Shown here piece by piece: positions 25,399 to 33,310 of a stretch of DNA of 64,000 nucleotides. The notes under the pieces were generated by a model that had not been told where the DNA came from, searched no databases, and saw only the letters and a program-made list of their open reading frames with translations. The DNA is from Thermohalobaculum sp039184865 (lineage in GTDB: Bacteria; Pseudomonadota; Alphaproteobacteria; Rhodobacterales; Rhodobacteraceae), in the NCBI GenBank assembly GCA_039184865.1, contig JBCDAV010000020.1, positions 1 to 64,000 on the forward strand. Direction: 5' to 3'. How positions within the stretch are numbered: position 1 is the first letter of the stretch; the number at the start of each line of letters is the position of its first letter. The translations under genes were made by a program, and so were the position numbers.

Positions 25399-26426
25399 CC
25401 GCGAATGGCCCTCAGAAGCTGATCGACGTGCCCAGGATCGGCGTCCGGGGTGATCCCGTGACCGAGGTTGAAGATGTGCGGATAGCCCTGCATGTCGTCG
25501 AGAATGCGCTTCGCGGCCTCCGTCAGTGCGTCACCGCCGACCACCATGTACATCGGCTCGAGATTTCCCTGCAGGGGCACACCGCCCATCGCCTCACGCG
25601 CCCACTTAAGCGGGACCTGCGCGTCGAGCGCGACCGCGTCGCTGCGCACGCTTTTCGCGAATTCGGGATACATCGCGCCGACCCCGCGCGGAAAGCCGAT
25701 GACCGGCGTACCCGGATGTGATGACCGGATGCCGTCGACGATCCGTTTCGCGGGCTCGATCGCGTAACGGCGCAGGGCTTCAGGTGTCAGCGTGCTCGCC
25801 CAGCTATCGAAGACCTTCACGACCTCGGCACCGCTGTCGATCTGACGGCGCAGATAGTGCAGCGTCGCGTCGGTGATCCGGTCGATCAGGTTCCCGAAGG
25901 CGTCCGGATCGGAGAACATCATGCGGCGCGCCGGGGCCTGATCCTTCGTTCCCTTCCCTGCGATCATGTATGTCGCCACGGTCCACGGTGCGCCGGCGAA
26001 TCCAATCAGGGTCGTCTCCGACGGCAGCGATGCCGACAGTCTGGACACGGTCTGATAGACCGGTGCCAGAGTTTCATCGATTTCGTCCAGCGGTTTTAGT
26101 GTGCCGAGATCCGGTGTCTCGGTTGGCCAGGACATCATCGGACCTTCGCCTTCCTCGAACCAGAGGTTCATGCCCATCGCCTGGGGGACCAGAAGGATGT
26201 CGGCAAACAGGATGGCCGCATCAAACCCGTATCTGCGGATCGGTTGCAGCGTCACTTCCTCAGCAAGTTCCGGCGTGTAACAAAGGTCGAGAAATCCGCC
26301 GGCTTTCTTGCGTGTTTCGCGATACTCGGGCAGGTAGCGTCCAGCTTGCCGCATCAGCCAGACTGGTGGGGTGTCGGCCATCTCGCCTTTCAGAACTGCC
26401 AGAAGTTTTTTACCGTTCCCCTGCAT
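25395..26426 (-). CDS. hemE: Uroporphyrinogen decarboxylase
   Basis: A 343-residue cytoplasmic enzyme that converts uroporphyrinogen III to coproporphyrinogen III. Signature PPVWLMRQAGRYLPEYR is near the N-terminus and GFAGAPWTVATYM follows. It is the first gene leftward of the candidate origin and is translationally coupled to hemJ. A CtrA-type motif lies 14-28 bp upstream of its ATG, as at the hemE promoter next to the Caulobacter origin. Confidence 0.97.
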   Translation of the reverse strand: MQGNGKKLLAVLKGEMADTPPVWLMRQAGRYLPEYRETRKKAGGFLDLCYTPELAEEVTLQPIRRYGFDAAILFADILLVPQAMGMNLWFEEGEGPMMSWPTETPDLGTLKPLDEIDETLAPVYQTVSRLSASLPSETTLIGFAGAPWTVATYMIAGKGTKDQAPARRMMFSDPDAFGNLIDRITDATLHYLRRQIDSGAEVVKVFDSWASTLTPEALRRYAIEPAKRIVDGIRSSHPGTPVIGFPRGVGAMYPEFAKSVRSDAVALDAQVPLKWAREAMGGVPLQGNLEPMYMVVGGDALTEAAKRILDDMQGYPHIFNLGHGITPDADPGHVDQLLRAIRG

Positions 26427-26872
26427 TTCCTGCCTGCCTTTAAGGATTCTTTAAGTTTGTTCGTTGTTGTTATGGCGCGTGAGTAGCGGGGACTCACGGG
26501 AAATTCTCCTCACCCACAGACTTACCCACTGTCAACAGTGCATGAATTCACAGCCGGCTGCGTCTTTTCCGATTCGGCTTCGGGATAGACGCGATTTTTC
26601 TCTATATTTTTCAACGCGATATGCGGCTCAATGCGTATTGACAGAGAGTTGTCACCACTTTTGCTCAAATCTTTCGCAGTTGAATCGGCAATCTTTCCAC
26701 AGCGTGGCCGGATCGGCCCGAAATTCGATCCACGTGTGTGCAAACCGATGGTTTTCCGCGTCTGATCGCAGGGCGGCGTTGTTCGTTCGCGCAATTCCCG
26801 GTATCCACAGCCATCCGGTGGGCATGGAGCGGCCTTTGCACCGGCATCAGCGATGGGCAGGTTGCAATCCCC
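26427..26872. other. oriC: Candidate chromosomal origin of replication (hemE-ppsR gap, 446 bp)
   Basis: In Caulobacter and Rickettsia the origin lies between hemE and the DUF299 (ppsR) gene, and this gap has that same position. It contains near-consensus DnaA boxes: GTATCCACA at 26801-26809 (8 of 9), CTTTCCACA at 26693-26701, and on the minus strand GTTTGCACA at 26737-26745, plus weaker copies near 26510-26530. An AT-rich tract lies at about 26585-26640. There is one TTAA-N7-TTAA CtrA motif and three GANTC sites (26445, 26571, 26682). Genes on both sides point away from it. No coding potential is seen. Confidence 0.78.
26440..26454. promoter_or_regulatory. CtrA-type binding motif
   Basis: TTAA-N7-TTAA at the hemE-proximal edge of the candidate origin. 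The spacer contains GATTC, a GANTC methylation site of the CcrM type. It overlaps the expected hemE promoter, as in Caulobacter, where CtrA represses initiation. Only one copy is seen here. Confidence 0.6.
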
Positions 26873-27709
26873 ATGACCGAGGTCTTTCACCTTCATCTGG
26901 TGTCGGATTCGACAGGTGAAACCCTGCACACGATGGCGCGTTCGGCGCTTGCGCCGTTCGGGGACATCGAGGTCGAGCTGCATGTGACGGTGTTCGTGCG
27001 CTCATCCGCGGATATCGATGCGGCGCTCGATCAGGTGCGGGCCACTCCCGGCCTAATCATATTCACCATCGCGGACTCCGATCATCGTGCGCACTTGCTG
27101 GCGGAGGCGCAGAAGCTGTCCGTCCCGGTCGTCCCGGCGCTGGACCCGGTCATCTCGGCGTTATCGCGGTTTCTCGGCCGGTCGGCGTCGGCTTTGCCCG
27201 GGATGCAGCACAGAGTGACGAACGCTTATTTCGAGCGTGTGGCCGCGCTCGATTTCGCGGTCTCCTACGATGACGGTGCGCTGGGCGACCGCTTGCTGTC
27301 GGCCGATGTGATCCTGACCGGCGTGTCACGGGCCTCGAAGACGCCGACCTGCATCTATCTTGCCCATCGCGGCGTGAAGGCCGCCAATGTGCCACTGGTT
27401 CCGAAGCAGGATCCGGATCCGGCGTTCTTCGATGCGATGAAGGCAGGCATTCCGGTGATCGGGCTGACCGCGAGCCCGTCCCGGCTGAGCCAGATCCGCG
27501 CGCAGCGGCTTGAGACCATCGGTGCCGGAAAATCCGCCGATTATGCCGAGATCGACCAGATCCGATCGGAAGTGGCCGAGGCCCGGCTGTTCTTTGACCG
27601 ATACGATATTCCGGTGATCGATGTGACGAGGCGGTCGATCGAGGAGACGGCGGCCGAAATCCTGGTGATCCTGCGCAGGCTTGGCCGGTTTGACATGGAT
27701 CGCACCTGA
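26873..27709 (+). CDS. ppsR: Pyruvate, water dikinase-type regulatory kinase/pyrophosphorylase (DUF299)
   Basis: A 278-residue member of the PPSR/PDRP family, which phosphorylates and dephosphorylates PEP synthase or pyruvate phosphate dikinase. The N-terminal VFHLHLVSDSTGETL and the P-loop-like GVSRASKTPT are clear. The ATG at 26873 has GGGCAGG upstream; an earlier in-frame start would invade the origin region. It is the first gene rightward of the candidate origin; its stop overlaps the maf start (TGATG). Confidence 0.94.
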   Translation: MTEVFHLHLVSDSTGETLHTMARSALAPFGDIEVELHVTVFVRSSADIDAALDQVRATPGLIIFTIADSDHRAHLLAEAQKLSVPVVPALDPVISALSRFLGRSASALPGMQHRVTNAYFERVAALDFAVSYDDGALGDRLLSADVILTGVSRASKTPTCIYLAHRGVKAANVPLVPKQDPDPAFFDAMKAGIPVIGLTASPSRLSQIRAQRLETIGAGKSADYAEIDQIRSEVAEARLFFDRYDIPVIDVTRRSIEETAAEILVILRRLGRFDMDRT

Positions 27710-28302
27710 TGCGGCTGATCCTGGCGAGCGGAAGTGCTGCGCGGGCGCAGATGCTTGAAGATGCGGGGGTGTCGTTCGAGGTGATCCGGCCGGATGTCGA
27801 CGAGGACGCGATCAAAGACAAGATCGGCCGGAGTGCAGCAAATGCGCAGGCGATTGCGGCGCGGCTTGCGCAGAGCAAGGCGCTCGCTATCGCGGAGGCG
27901 GGTCCTGACGATCTGGTGCTCGGGTCGGATCAGGTGCTGCTGCACGGTTCCGATCTGCTGGACAAGCCGGGAAGCATGGACGAGGCGCGCACGCAATTAT
28001 TGTCTTTGCGCGGTGGAAGGCATTATCTGCTGTCAGCCGTGTCTCTGGTTCGGGCGGACACCGAGATCTGGTCGGCCTCGGACAAGGTTGCGCTTCACAT
28101 GCGGGACTTCACAGATGAGTTTCTCGACCGGTATCTGCAGGCGTTCGGCAAGCTCGCGCTGACGAGTGTGGGCGGGTATCATATCGAGGGGTTGGGCGCG
28201 CAGCTTTTCGAGAAGATCGACGGGGACCAGTTCACGGTGCGCGGGATGCCGTTGCTCTTGGTGCTCGGTGCGCTGAGGCGGTTCGGGATGTTGAAGACGT
28301 GA
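27709..28302 (+). CDS. maf: Maf family nucleoside-triphosphate pyrophosphatase
   Basis: A 197-residue house-cleaning pyrophosphatase acting on non-canonical or pyrimidine nucleotides. The N-terminal LILASGSAARAQML and central VLGSDQVLL are family signatures. The start overlaps the ppsR stop by one base and the stop overlaps the aroE start (GTGA), giving a tightly coupled ppsR-maf-aroE operon. The exact Maf subfamily is not resolved. Confidence 0.93.
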   Translation: MRLILASGSAARAQMLEDAGVSFEVIRPDVDEDAIKDKIGRSAANAQAIAARLAQSKALAIAEAGPDDLVLGSDQVLLHGSDLLDKPGSMDEARTQLLSLRGGRHYLLSAVSLVRADTEIWSASDKVALHMRDFTDEFLDRYLQAFGKLALTSVGGYHIEGLGAQLFEKIDGDQFTVRGMPLLLVLGALRRFGMLKT

Positions 28303-29150
28303 CGCAGGAAATCGATGATCGACCGCTGACGGCGGGCGTGTGCGGCGATCCGGTCGCGCAGTCGAAATCTCCGATCCTGTTTCGGCACTGGTTCGAAAGA
28401 TACGGGATTTCAGGCCATTACGTGCCGTTGGAGGTCGCAAGCGCGGACTTCGAGCATACGATCCGCGGGCTTCTGAAAGCGGGTTTTCGCGGTGTGAACT
28501 GCACGATCCCTCACAAGGTTGCCGCATTGGAAATTGCCGACGAGGTCTCACCTTCGGTCGCTGCAATCGGTGCGGCGAACACGCTGGTCTTTCAGCGTGA
28601 CGGCACCATCAATGCGGACAATACCGACGCGTTCGGTTTCATCGCAAATCTCCGCGCCGGTGCGCCGGACTGGACCCCGGCGGCAGCGCCTGCCGTCATG
28701 CTTGGTGCAGGCGGGGCCGCACGGGCAGGGATCTTCGCGCTGCTCGAGGCCGGTGTGCCGACAGTGCGGGTCTTGAACCGGACACGGGAAAAGGCCAATG
28801 CCCTTGCCGAGCATTTCGGTGAACGGGTCGAGGCGCTTTCCTGGGAGGACCGGCATGGAGCGCTGGACGGTGCCGGATTGATCGTCAATTCCACCAGCCT
28901 CGGTATGGTCGGTAGTGCGCCGCTCGACCTCGCGCTGGACGATGCGCCATCGACTGCTGTCGTGACCGACATGGTCTACAACCCGCTGGAAACCGAGCTT
29001 CTCGCATCGGCGCGCAATCGCGGGCTGAGGACCGTCGATGGCCTGGGGATGTTGCTGCATCAGGCCCGTCCCGGCTTTCGCGCCTGGTTCGGGGCCGACC
29101 CCGAGGTGACGCCCGATCTGCGCGCAGCCTGTCTGAAAGGTGCGTCGTGA
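28299..29150 (+). CDS. aroE: Shikimate dehydrogenase
   Basis: A 283-residue NADPH enzyme that reduces 3-dehydroshikimate in aromatic amino-acid synthesis. Shikimate-site motifs SKSPILFRHWF and NCTIPHK are present, with the catalytic pair Lys73 and Asp110 (NADNTDAFG). The nucleotide-binding loop is GAGGAARA. The start codon is GTG, overlapping maf. An unusual structured spacer separates it from coaE. Confidence 0.96.
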   Translation: MTQEIDDRPLTAGVCGDPVAQSKSPILFRHWFERYGISGHYVPLEVASADFEHTIRGLLKAGFRGVNCTIPHKVAALEIADEVSPSVAAIGAANTLVFQRDGTINADNTDAFGFIANLRAGAPDWTPAAAPAVMLGAGGAARAGIFALLEAGVPTVRVLNRTREKANALAEHFGERVEALSWEDRHGALDGAGLIVNSTSLGMVGSAPLDLALDDAPSTAVVTDMVYNPLETELLASARNRGLRTVDGLGMLLHQARPGFRAWFGADPEVTPDLRAACLKGAS

Positions 29151-29298
29151 GAAGGCTTTGGCGATGTCTGTCCCCTGCACGGCAATGCCCTGCGGGCATC
29201 GCCGCACAGGCGATCCGGCCCGCCACCGCCCCCACCACCGCCAAAGCGCGCTGCGCTCGCTGCGACGGCGGGCGGACGGTGGTTTTTCGGGGGCTGAG
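29151..29298 (+). promoter_or_regulatory. Structured aroE-coaE spacer with competing hairpins and a terminator-like stem
   Basis: Within 148 bp there are several overlapping inverted repeats. ATGCCC-TGC-GGGCAT is at 29185-29199. ATCGCC-GCACA-GGCGAT is at 29198-29214. GGCGATG (29160-29166) can also pair with CATCGCC (29197-29203). GCTTTGGCG (29155-29163) is the exact complement of CGCCAAAGC (29239-29247). A final GC-rich stem (29232-29242 with 29271-29282) is followed by TTTTT at 29283-29287, 11 bp before the coaE ATG. Mutually exclusive pairings plus a terminal stem and T-run look like an attenuator, or a decayed palindromic repeat element. Confidence 0.5.
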
Positions 29299-29895
29299 AT
29301 GATCGTTCTCGCGCTGACCGGCTCCATCGGCATGGGGAAATCGACGACGGCGAAGATGTTTGCCGAGGAGGGCATTCCTCTCTGGGATGCCGACGCCACG
29401 GTGCATGCCCTCTATGGTCCGGGACAGCCGGGCGCTGCCGGCATTGCCCGCCTGGTGCCCGAGGCGGTCGATGAAAACGGCGTCGATCGATCGAAGCTGC
29501 GCGATGCGATCCTGGCCGATGCCGGTCTTCTGAAGCAGATCGAGGCCCTCATTCATCCTCTGGTCGGCGAGGACCGCGCCCGTTTTATCGAGACGGCGCA
29601 ACGGGAGGGCCAGAACCTCGTTCTCGTGGACATTCCGCTCCTGTTCGAAGGCGGTGGCGAGCGCAATGTCGATCAGGTCGTCGTCGTGACGGCACCGGCC
29701 GACGTGCAGAGAGCGCGCGTGCTGGAGCGTCCGGGCATGACCGAGGCGGCCTTCGACGCGATCCTGGCCAAACAGGTGCCGGATGCTATCAAACGCGAAA
29801 AAGCGGATCATCTGATCGACACGTCGCAGGGCATGGAGCACGCCCGGCAGCGGGTGCGCGAGATCATCACCAAAATCCGAGGTGCCGATGCGTGA
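29299..29895 (+). CDS. coaE: Dephospho-CoA kinase
   Basis: A 198-residue P-loop kinase that performs the last step of coenzyme A synthesis. The P-loop is GSIGMGKST (residues 8-16), with VLVDIPLLFE in the acceptor region. The ATG at 29299 starts the conserved domain; the frame is open further upstream through the structured spacer, but that part is not family-like. It overlaps dnaQ by 8 bp. Confidence 0.95.
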   Translation: MIVLALTGSIGMGKSTTAKMFAEEGIPLWDADATVHALYGPGQPGAAGIARLVPEAVDENGVDRSKLRDAILADAGLLKQIEALIHPLVGEDRARFIETAQREGQNLVLVDIPLLFEGGGERNVDQVVVVTAPADVQRARVLERPGMTEAAFDAILAKQVPDAIKREKADHLIDTSQGMEHARQRVREIITKIRGADA

Positions 29896-30586
29896 AATCG
29901 TGATGGATACGGAGACGACGGGTCTGGATCCGGCCGAGGGCCACCGGATCGTCGAGATCGGCGGGGTCGAGCTGATCAATCACCTGCCGACCGGCCGGAC
30001 ATATCACCAGTACATCAACCCGGAGCGCTCGATGCCGCGCGAGGCGTTTGACGTTCACGGTCTGGGTGACGACTTTCTGCGGAGCCATCCGGTGTTCGCG
30101 CAGGTCGCCGACGCGTTCCTGGCGTTTGTCGGCGATGCGAAGCTCGTCATCCACAATGCCAGTTTCGACATGATGTTCCTGAACGCCGAACTCGGCTGGC
30201 TCGGAAAGCCGGCGCTGCCGATGGCGCAGTCGATCGACACTCTGGCGATTGCGCGGCGCAAATTCCCCGGTGCCCAGGCCTCGCTGGATGCGCTGTGCAA
30301 ACGGTTCGGCGTCGACAATTCGGCGCGTGAAAAGCACGGCGCGCTGCTCGACAGCGAGATTCTGGCCGAGGTGTATCTGGAACTGCTCGGCGGGCGTCAG
30401 CAGGGTCTCACCTTGTCCACGACCACACGCGACACCGCGAGCACGACTGCGCAGGGCTGGGTTCCGCCCGCGCGTCCGCGTCCGCTGCCGGGGCGCATCA
30501 CCGATGAAGAACGCGCGGCCCATGCGGAGTTTATCGCCGAGTTCGGCGACAAGGCTCTGTGGGGGACGGGTGCGTCCGGGGATTGA
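29888..30586 (+). CDS. dnaQ: DNA polymerase III epsilon subunit (3-5 proofreading exonuclease)
   Basis: A 232-residue exonuclease that proofreads for the replicative polymerase. The DEDDh motifs are all present: MDTETTGLD (Exo I), HNASFDMMFLNAEL (Exo II) and EKHGALLDSEILAEVYLEL (Exo III with His and Asp). GAGGTG lies just upstream of the ATG at 29888; a GTG at 29882 is a possible alternative. It is the last conserved gene in the origin-proximal plus-strand series. Confidence 0.96.
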   Translation: MREIVMDTETTGLDPAEGHRIVEIGGVELINHLPTGRTYHQYINPERSMPREAFDVHGLGDDFLRSHPVFAQVADAFLAFVGDAKLVIHNASFDMMFLNAELGWLGKPALPMAQSIDTLAIARRKFPGAQASLDALCKRFGVDNSAREKHGALLDSEILAEVYLELLGGRQQGLTLSTTTRDTASTTAQGWVPPARPRPLPGRITDEERAAHAEFIAEFGDKALWGTGASGD

Positions 30587-30630
30587 GGCCCCGCCGCAGC
30601 GGCACGCGTGGTCCGATCACCGTCGCGATA

Positions 30631-30699
30631 TTGACACTATAATTCTGCATGTCCGGCCTGTAGCTGTGCTATCGCGCTGCAAACCGAGGAGGATTGCCG
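30631..30699 (+). promoter_or_regulatory. Likely promoter and leader of the aldehyde dehydrogenase operon
   Basis: A perfect TATAAT at 30638-30643 lies about 57 bp upstream of the start codon. A TTGACA directly abuts it at 30631-30636, too close to act as its -35, and no good -35 is seen 17 bp upstream, which may mean activator dependence. A strong GAGGAGG ribosome-binding site precedes the ATG at 30700. Confidence 0.4.
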
Positions 30700-32124
30700 A
30701 TGTCTGCCGCCCCCGAAATCTCTGCAGTATCGACCGAGGCCGAGCAGGTTGCCGGCCTGATCCGCCGGGCGCGCGCCGCGATGGAGGCCTATGAGAACAC
30801 CGATCAGGCGCGGGTCGACGAGGCGGTCACGGCGCTGGCGTGGTCGATCTACAAGCCGGAGAATGCCCGGATGCTGGCCGAGCTGGCGGTCGAGGATACC
30901 GGGCTGGGCAATGTCGACTCGAAGATCATCAAGAACACGCGCAAGACATTCGGGACGCTGCGCGATCTGATCCGGGCGAAGACGGTCGGCAAGATCTCGG
31001 AGGAACCGGAGAAGGGTCTGGTCAAGTACGGCAAGCCGGTCGGCGTGGTCGGGGCCGTCTGCCCGTCGACTAATCCCGCCGCGACCCCGGTGAACAAGGC
31101 GATGATGGCGTTGAAGGGCGGGAACGCGGTGATCATCGCGCCGTCGCCCGCCGGTCAGGCGACCACCCTGAAGACGGTTCAATTGATGCGGGCCGAACTG
31201 GCCAAGGCGGGGCATCCCGAGGATCTGGTGCAGATCCTGCCCGCGCCGGTGTCCAAGGAAATGACGCAACAACTGATGAACCAGTGCGATCTGGCGGTGG
31301 TCACGGGCAGCCAGAACAACGTCAAGCGGGCGATGCAGTCGGGCACAGTTGCGATCGGTGTCGGCGCCGGGAACGTGCCGGTGATCATCGACTCTACGGC
31401 GGATCTGGACGACGCGGCGGTGAAGATCACGGCCTCGAAAATCTTTGACAACGCCACGTCCTGTTCGTCCGAGAATGCTGTCGTGATCCTGGACGATGTC
31501 TACGAGGATGCGATTGCCGCACTTGAGCGCGCGGGCGGCTGGCGCTGTTCGCCGTCCGAGAAGGTTAGCGTGGCCAGTACGCTCTGGATCGGCGGCAAGC
31601 TGAACCGGCACGTGATTGCCAAGGATGCTCCGGTTCTGGCCGATCTGATGGACCTGGCCGAGGGCGCGAAGGGCGCGAAGTTCTTCATGGTCGAGGAGGC
31701 CGAGGTCGGTGGCAAGAACGGGTTCGCGGACGAAAAGCTCTCGCTGGTGCTGACGGTCTATCGCGCCCGGGATTTTGCCCACGCCAAGCAGATCGTGAAC
31801 GAGATCCTGCACGTCACGGGACTGGGTCATTCGGTCGGCATTCACACGGCGAATGCCGATCACACGCGCGAACTGGCGGCCGAGACCGACGTCGTGCGCG
31901 TGCTGGTGAACCAGGCGCACACGTTCGGGAATGGCGGCAGTTTCAACAACTGCCTGCCGTTCACGCTGTCGATGGGCGGCGGCACCTGGGCCGGGAACAC
32001 GATCTCGGAAAACCTGAACTACAGCCATTTCATCAACGTGACGCATCTCGTGACCGAGATTGCCGAGGACAAGCCGTCCGAGGAGGCGATGTTCGGCAAT
32101 CACTGGGCGAAGTACGGGAAATAA
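30700..32124 (+). CDS. CoA-acylating aldehyde dehydrogenase (SauS-like, sulfoacetaldehyde type)
   Basis: A 474-residue aldehyde dehydrogenase of the CoA-acylating class. The catalytic Cys255 is in NATSCSSEN, the cofactor segment is AVCPSTNPAATP (119-130), and HTFGNGGSFNN lies near the C-terminus. The general-base Glu of hydrolytic aldehyde dehydrogenases is not apparent. Sequence and length resemble SauS, which interconverts sulfoacetaldehyde and sulfoacetyl-CoA with a nicotinamide cofactor; succinate-semialdehyde, glycolaldehyde or propionaldehyde are alternatives. It is followed by both subunits of an ADP-forming acyl-CoA ligase, so the operon could make acid and ATP from aldehyde, or run in reverse to activate an acid. 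Substrate is inferred. Confidence 0.75.
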   Translation: MSAAPEISAVSTEAEQVAGLIRRARAAMEAYENTDQARVDEAVTALAWSIYKPENARMLAELAVEDTGLGNVDSKIIKNTRKTFGTLRDLIRAKTVGKISEEPEKGLVKYGKPVGVVGAVCPSTNPAATPVNKAMMALKGGNAVIIAPSPAGQATTLKTVQLMRAELAKAGHPEDLVQILPAPVSKEMTQQLMNQCDLAVVTGSQNNVKRAMQSGTVAIGVGAGNVPVIIDSTADLDDAAVKITASKIFDNATSCSSENAVVILDDVYEDAIAALERAGGWRCSPSEKVSVASTLWIGGKLNRHVIAKDAPVLADLMDLAEGAKGAKFFMVEEAEVGGKNGFADEKLSLVLTVYRARDFAHAKQIVNEILHVTGLGHSVGIHTANADHTRELAAETDVVRVLVNQAHTFGNGGSFNNCLPFTLSMGGGTWAGNTISENLNYSHFINVTHLVTEIAEDKPSEEAMFGNHWAKYGK

Positions 32125-32173
32125 CGATCCCGGGGCTGGGCGGTCGCCCGTCCCGCGGCGGTGGGGAGAACAC

Positions 32174-33310
32174 ATGAACTTCGAGGAATTCGCGGCCAAG
32201 CCGTTGCTCGCGGCGGGCGGGATCGCAGTGCCGCCATCGCAGGTGGCAGTGACGGTCGATGCGGCGGTCGCGGCGGCCGAAGCGATCGGGCCATGCGTGG
32301 TCAAGGCCCAGGTTCCGACCGGCAAGCGCGGCAAGGCCGGCGGGATCAAGCTGGCAGCGACGCCGGAGGAGGCGCGCGGCCATGCGGATGCGATCCTCGG
32401 AATGGAGATCGGCGGATACACGGTCGAGAAACTGCTGGTCGAGGGCCAGGTTCCGATTGCGCGCGAGCTCTATGCCGCGGTGCTGAACGATCCGGTGACC
32501 TGCGGGCCGGTGGTTTTGTTCTCGCCGCTCGGCGGGATGGATGTCGAGGAGGCCGCCGAGCAGGACCCGAATGCCATGCGGCGGCTGCCGGTCGATATCC
32601 GCGCGGGCCTGGATGCGGGCGCCGCGGCGAGCCTGCTGACCGGGCTGGATCTGGACGGCCAGCACGATGCGATCGCCGAGGTTCTGGTGAAGCTATATGA
32701 CGTTTACCGGACCAATGACGCGGAACTGCTCGAGATCAATCCGCTGGTGCTGACCAGCGATGGCCGGGTGATTGCGCTGGATTGCAAGTTCACGCTCTGC
32801 GACTCGGCGATGCCGCGCCGCGAGGAACTGGCGGCACAGGGCACGCCGGACAAGGCGACCGATCTCGAGTCCGAGGCGGCCGAGGCCGGACTGAAATACA
32901 TCGAGCTTGGCGGCTCGGTCGGGGTCCTCGCCAACGGTGCCGGGCTGACGATGACGACGATGGACGCGATCACGCATTACGGCGGTCAGCCGTCGAATTT
33001 CCTCGAGATCGGCGGTGAGGCGTACACGAAATCCGAGACGGCGCTGAAGATCCTGCTGAAGAACCCGAACATCAAGTCGCTGCTGGTGAACTTCTGCGGC
33101 GCGTTCGCGCGGACCGATGTGATGGCGGGCGGCGTGGTCGAGGCCTGGAAATCGCTGAAACCGGACATCCCGGTGTTCTTCACGATCCACGGAACCGGCG
33201 AGGACGAAGCGGTCGCGCTGGTAAAGTCCGAGCTCGGGATCGAGCCGTTCGACCTGATGGACGACGCGGTGAAAGCCGCAGTCGGTGCAGCCTCGGAGGG
33301 CGCCCGATGA
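32174..33310 (+). CDS. ADP-forming acyl-CoA ligase, beta (ATP-grasp) subunit, SucC-like
   Basis: A 378-residue homologue of succinyl-CoA synthetase beta. The ATP-grasp N-terminus has AQVPTGKRGKAGGIK, and ELLEINPLVLT and the C-terminal CoA-ligase half (FLEIGGEA, NFCGAFARTDVMAGGVVEAW) are clear. It is not in a citric-acid-cycle cluster; it is 49 bp after the acylating aldehyde dehydrogenase and overlaps the alpha subunit. This suggests a dedicated ligase, for example for sulfoacetate or malate, instead of the housekeeping SucC. GGGGAG lies 5 nt before the ATG. Confidence 0.82.
   Translation: MNFEEFAAKPLLAAGGIAVPPSQVAVTVDAAVAAAEAIGPCVVKAQVPTGKRGKAGGIKLAATPEEARGHADAILGMEIGGYTVEKLLVEGQVPIARELYAAVLNDPVTCGPVVLFSPLGGMDVEEAAEQDPNAMRRLPVDIRAGLDAGAAASLLTGLDLDGQHDAIAEVLVKLYDVYRTNDAELLEINPLVLTSDGRVIALDCKFTLCDSAMPRREELAAQGTPDKATDLESEAAEAGLKYIELGGSVGVLANGAGLTMTTMDAITHYGGQPSNFLEIGGEAYTKSETALKILLKNPNIKSLLVNFCGAFARTDVMAGGVVEAWKSLKPDIPVFFTIHGTGEDEAVALVKSELGIEPFDLMDDAVKAAVGAASEGAR

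Noticed and set aside
26727..26741. CCACGTG in the origin region as a third parS
   Set aside because: It shares only the central CACGTG; the flanking GTTT/AAAC arms are missing.
29140..29298. Coding extension of coaE into the spacer
   Set aside because: The frame is open, but the translated segment is Arg-rich and unlike CoaE; the conserved P-loop begins right after the ATG at 29299. The spacer is better explained as structured non-coding DNA.
30637..32421. Long minus-strand open frame
   Set aside because: Antisense to the acylating aldehyde dehydrogenase, which has an intact catalytic motif and a strong ribosome-binding site.
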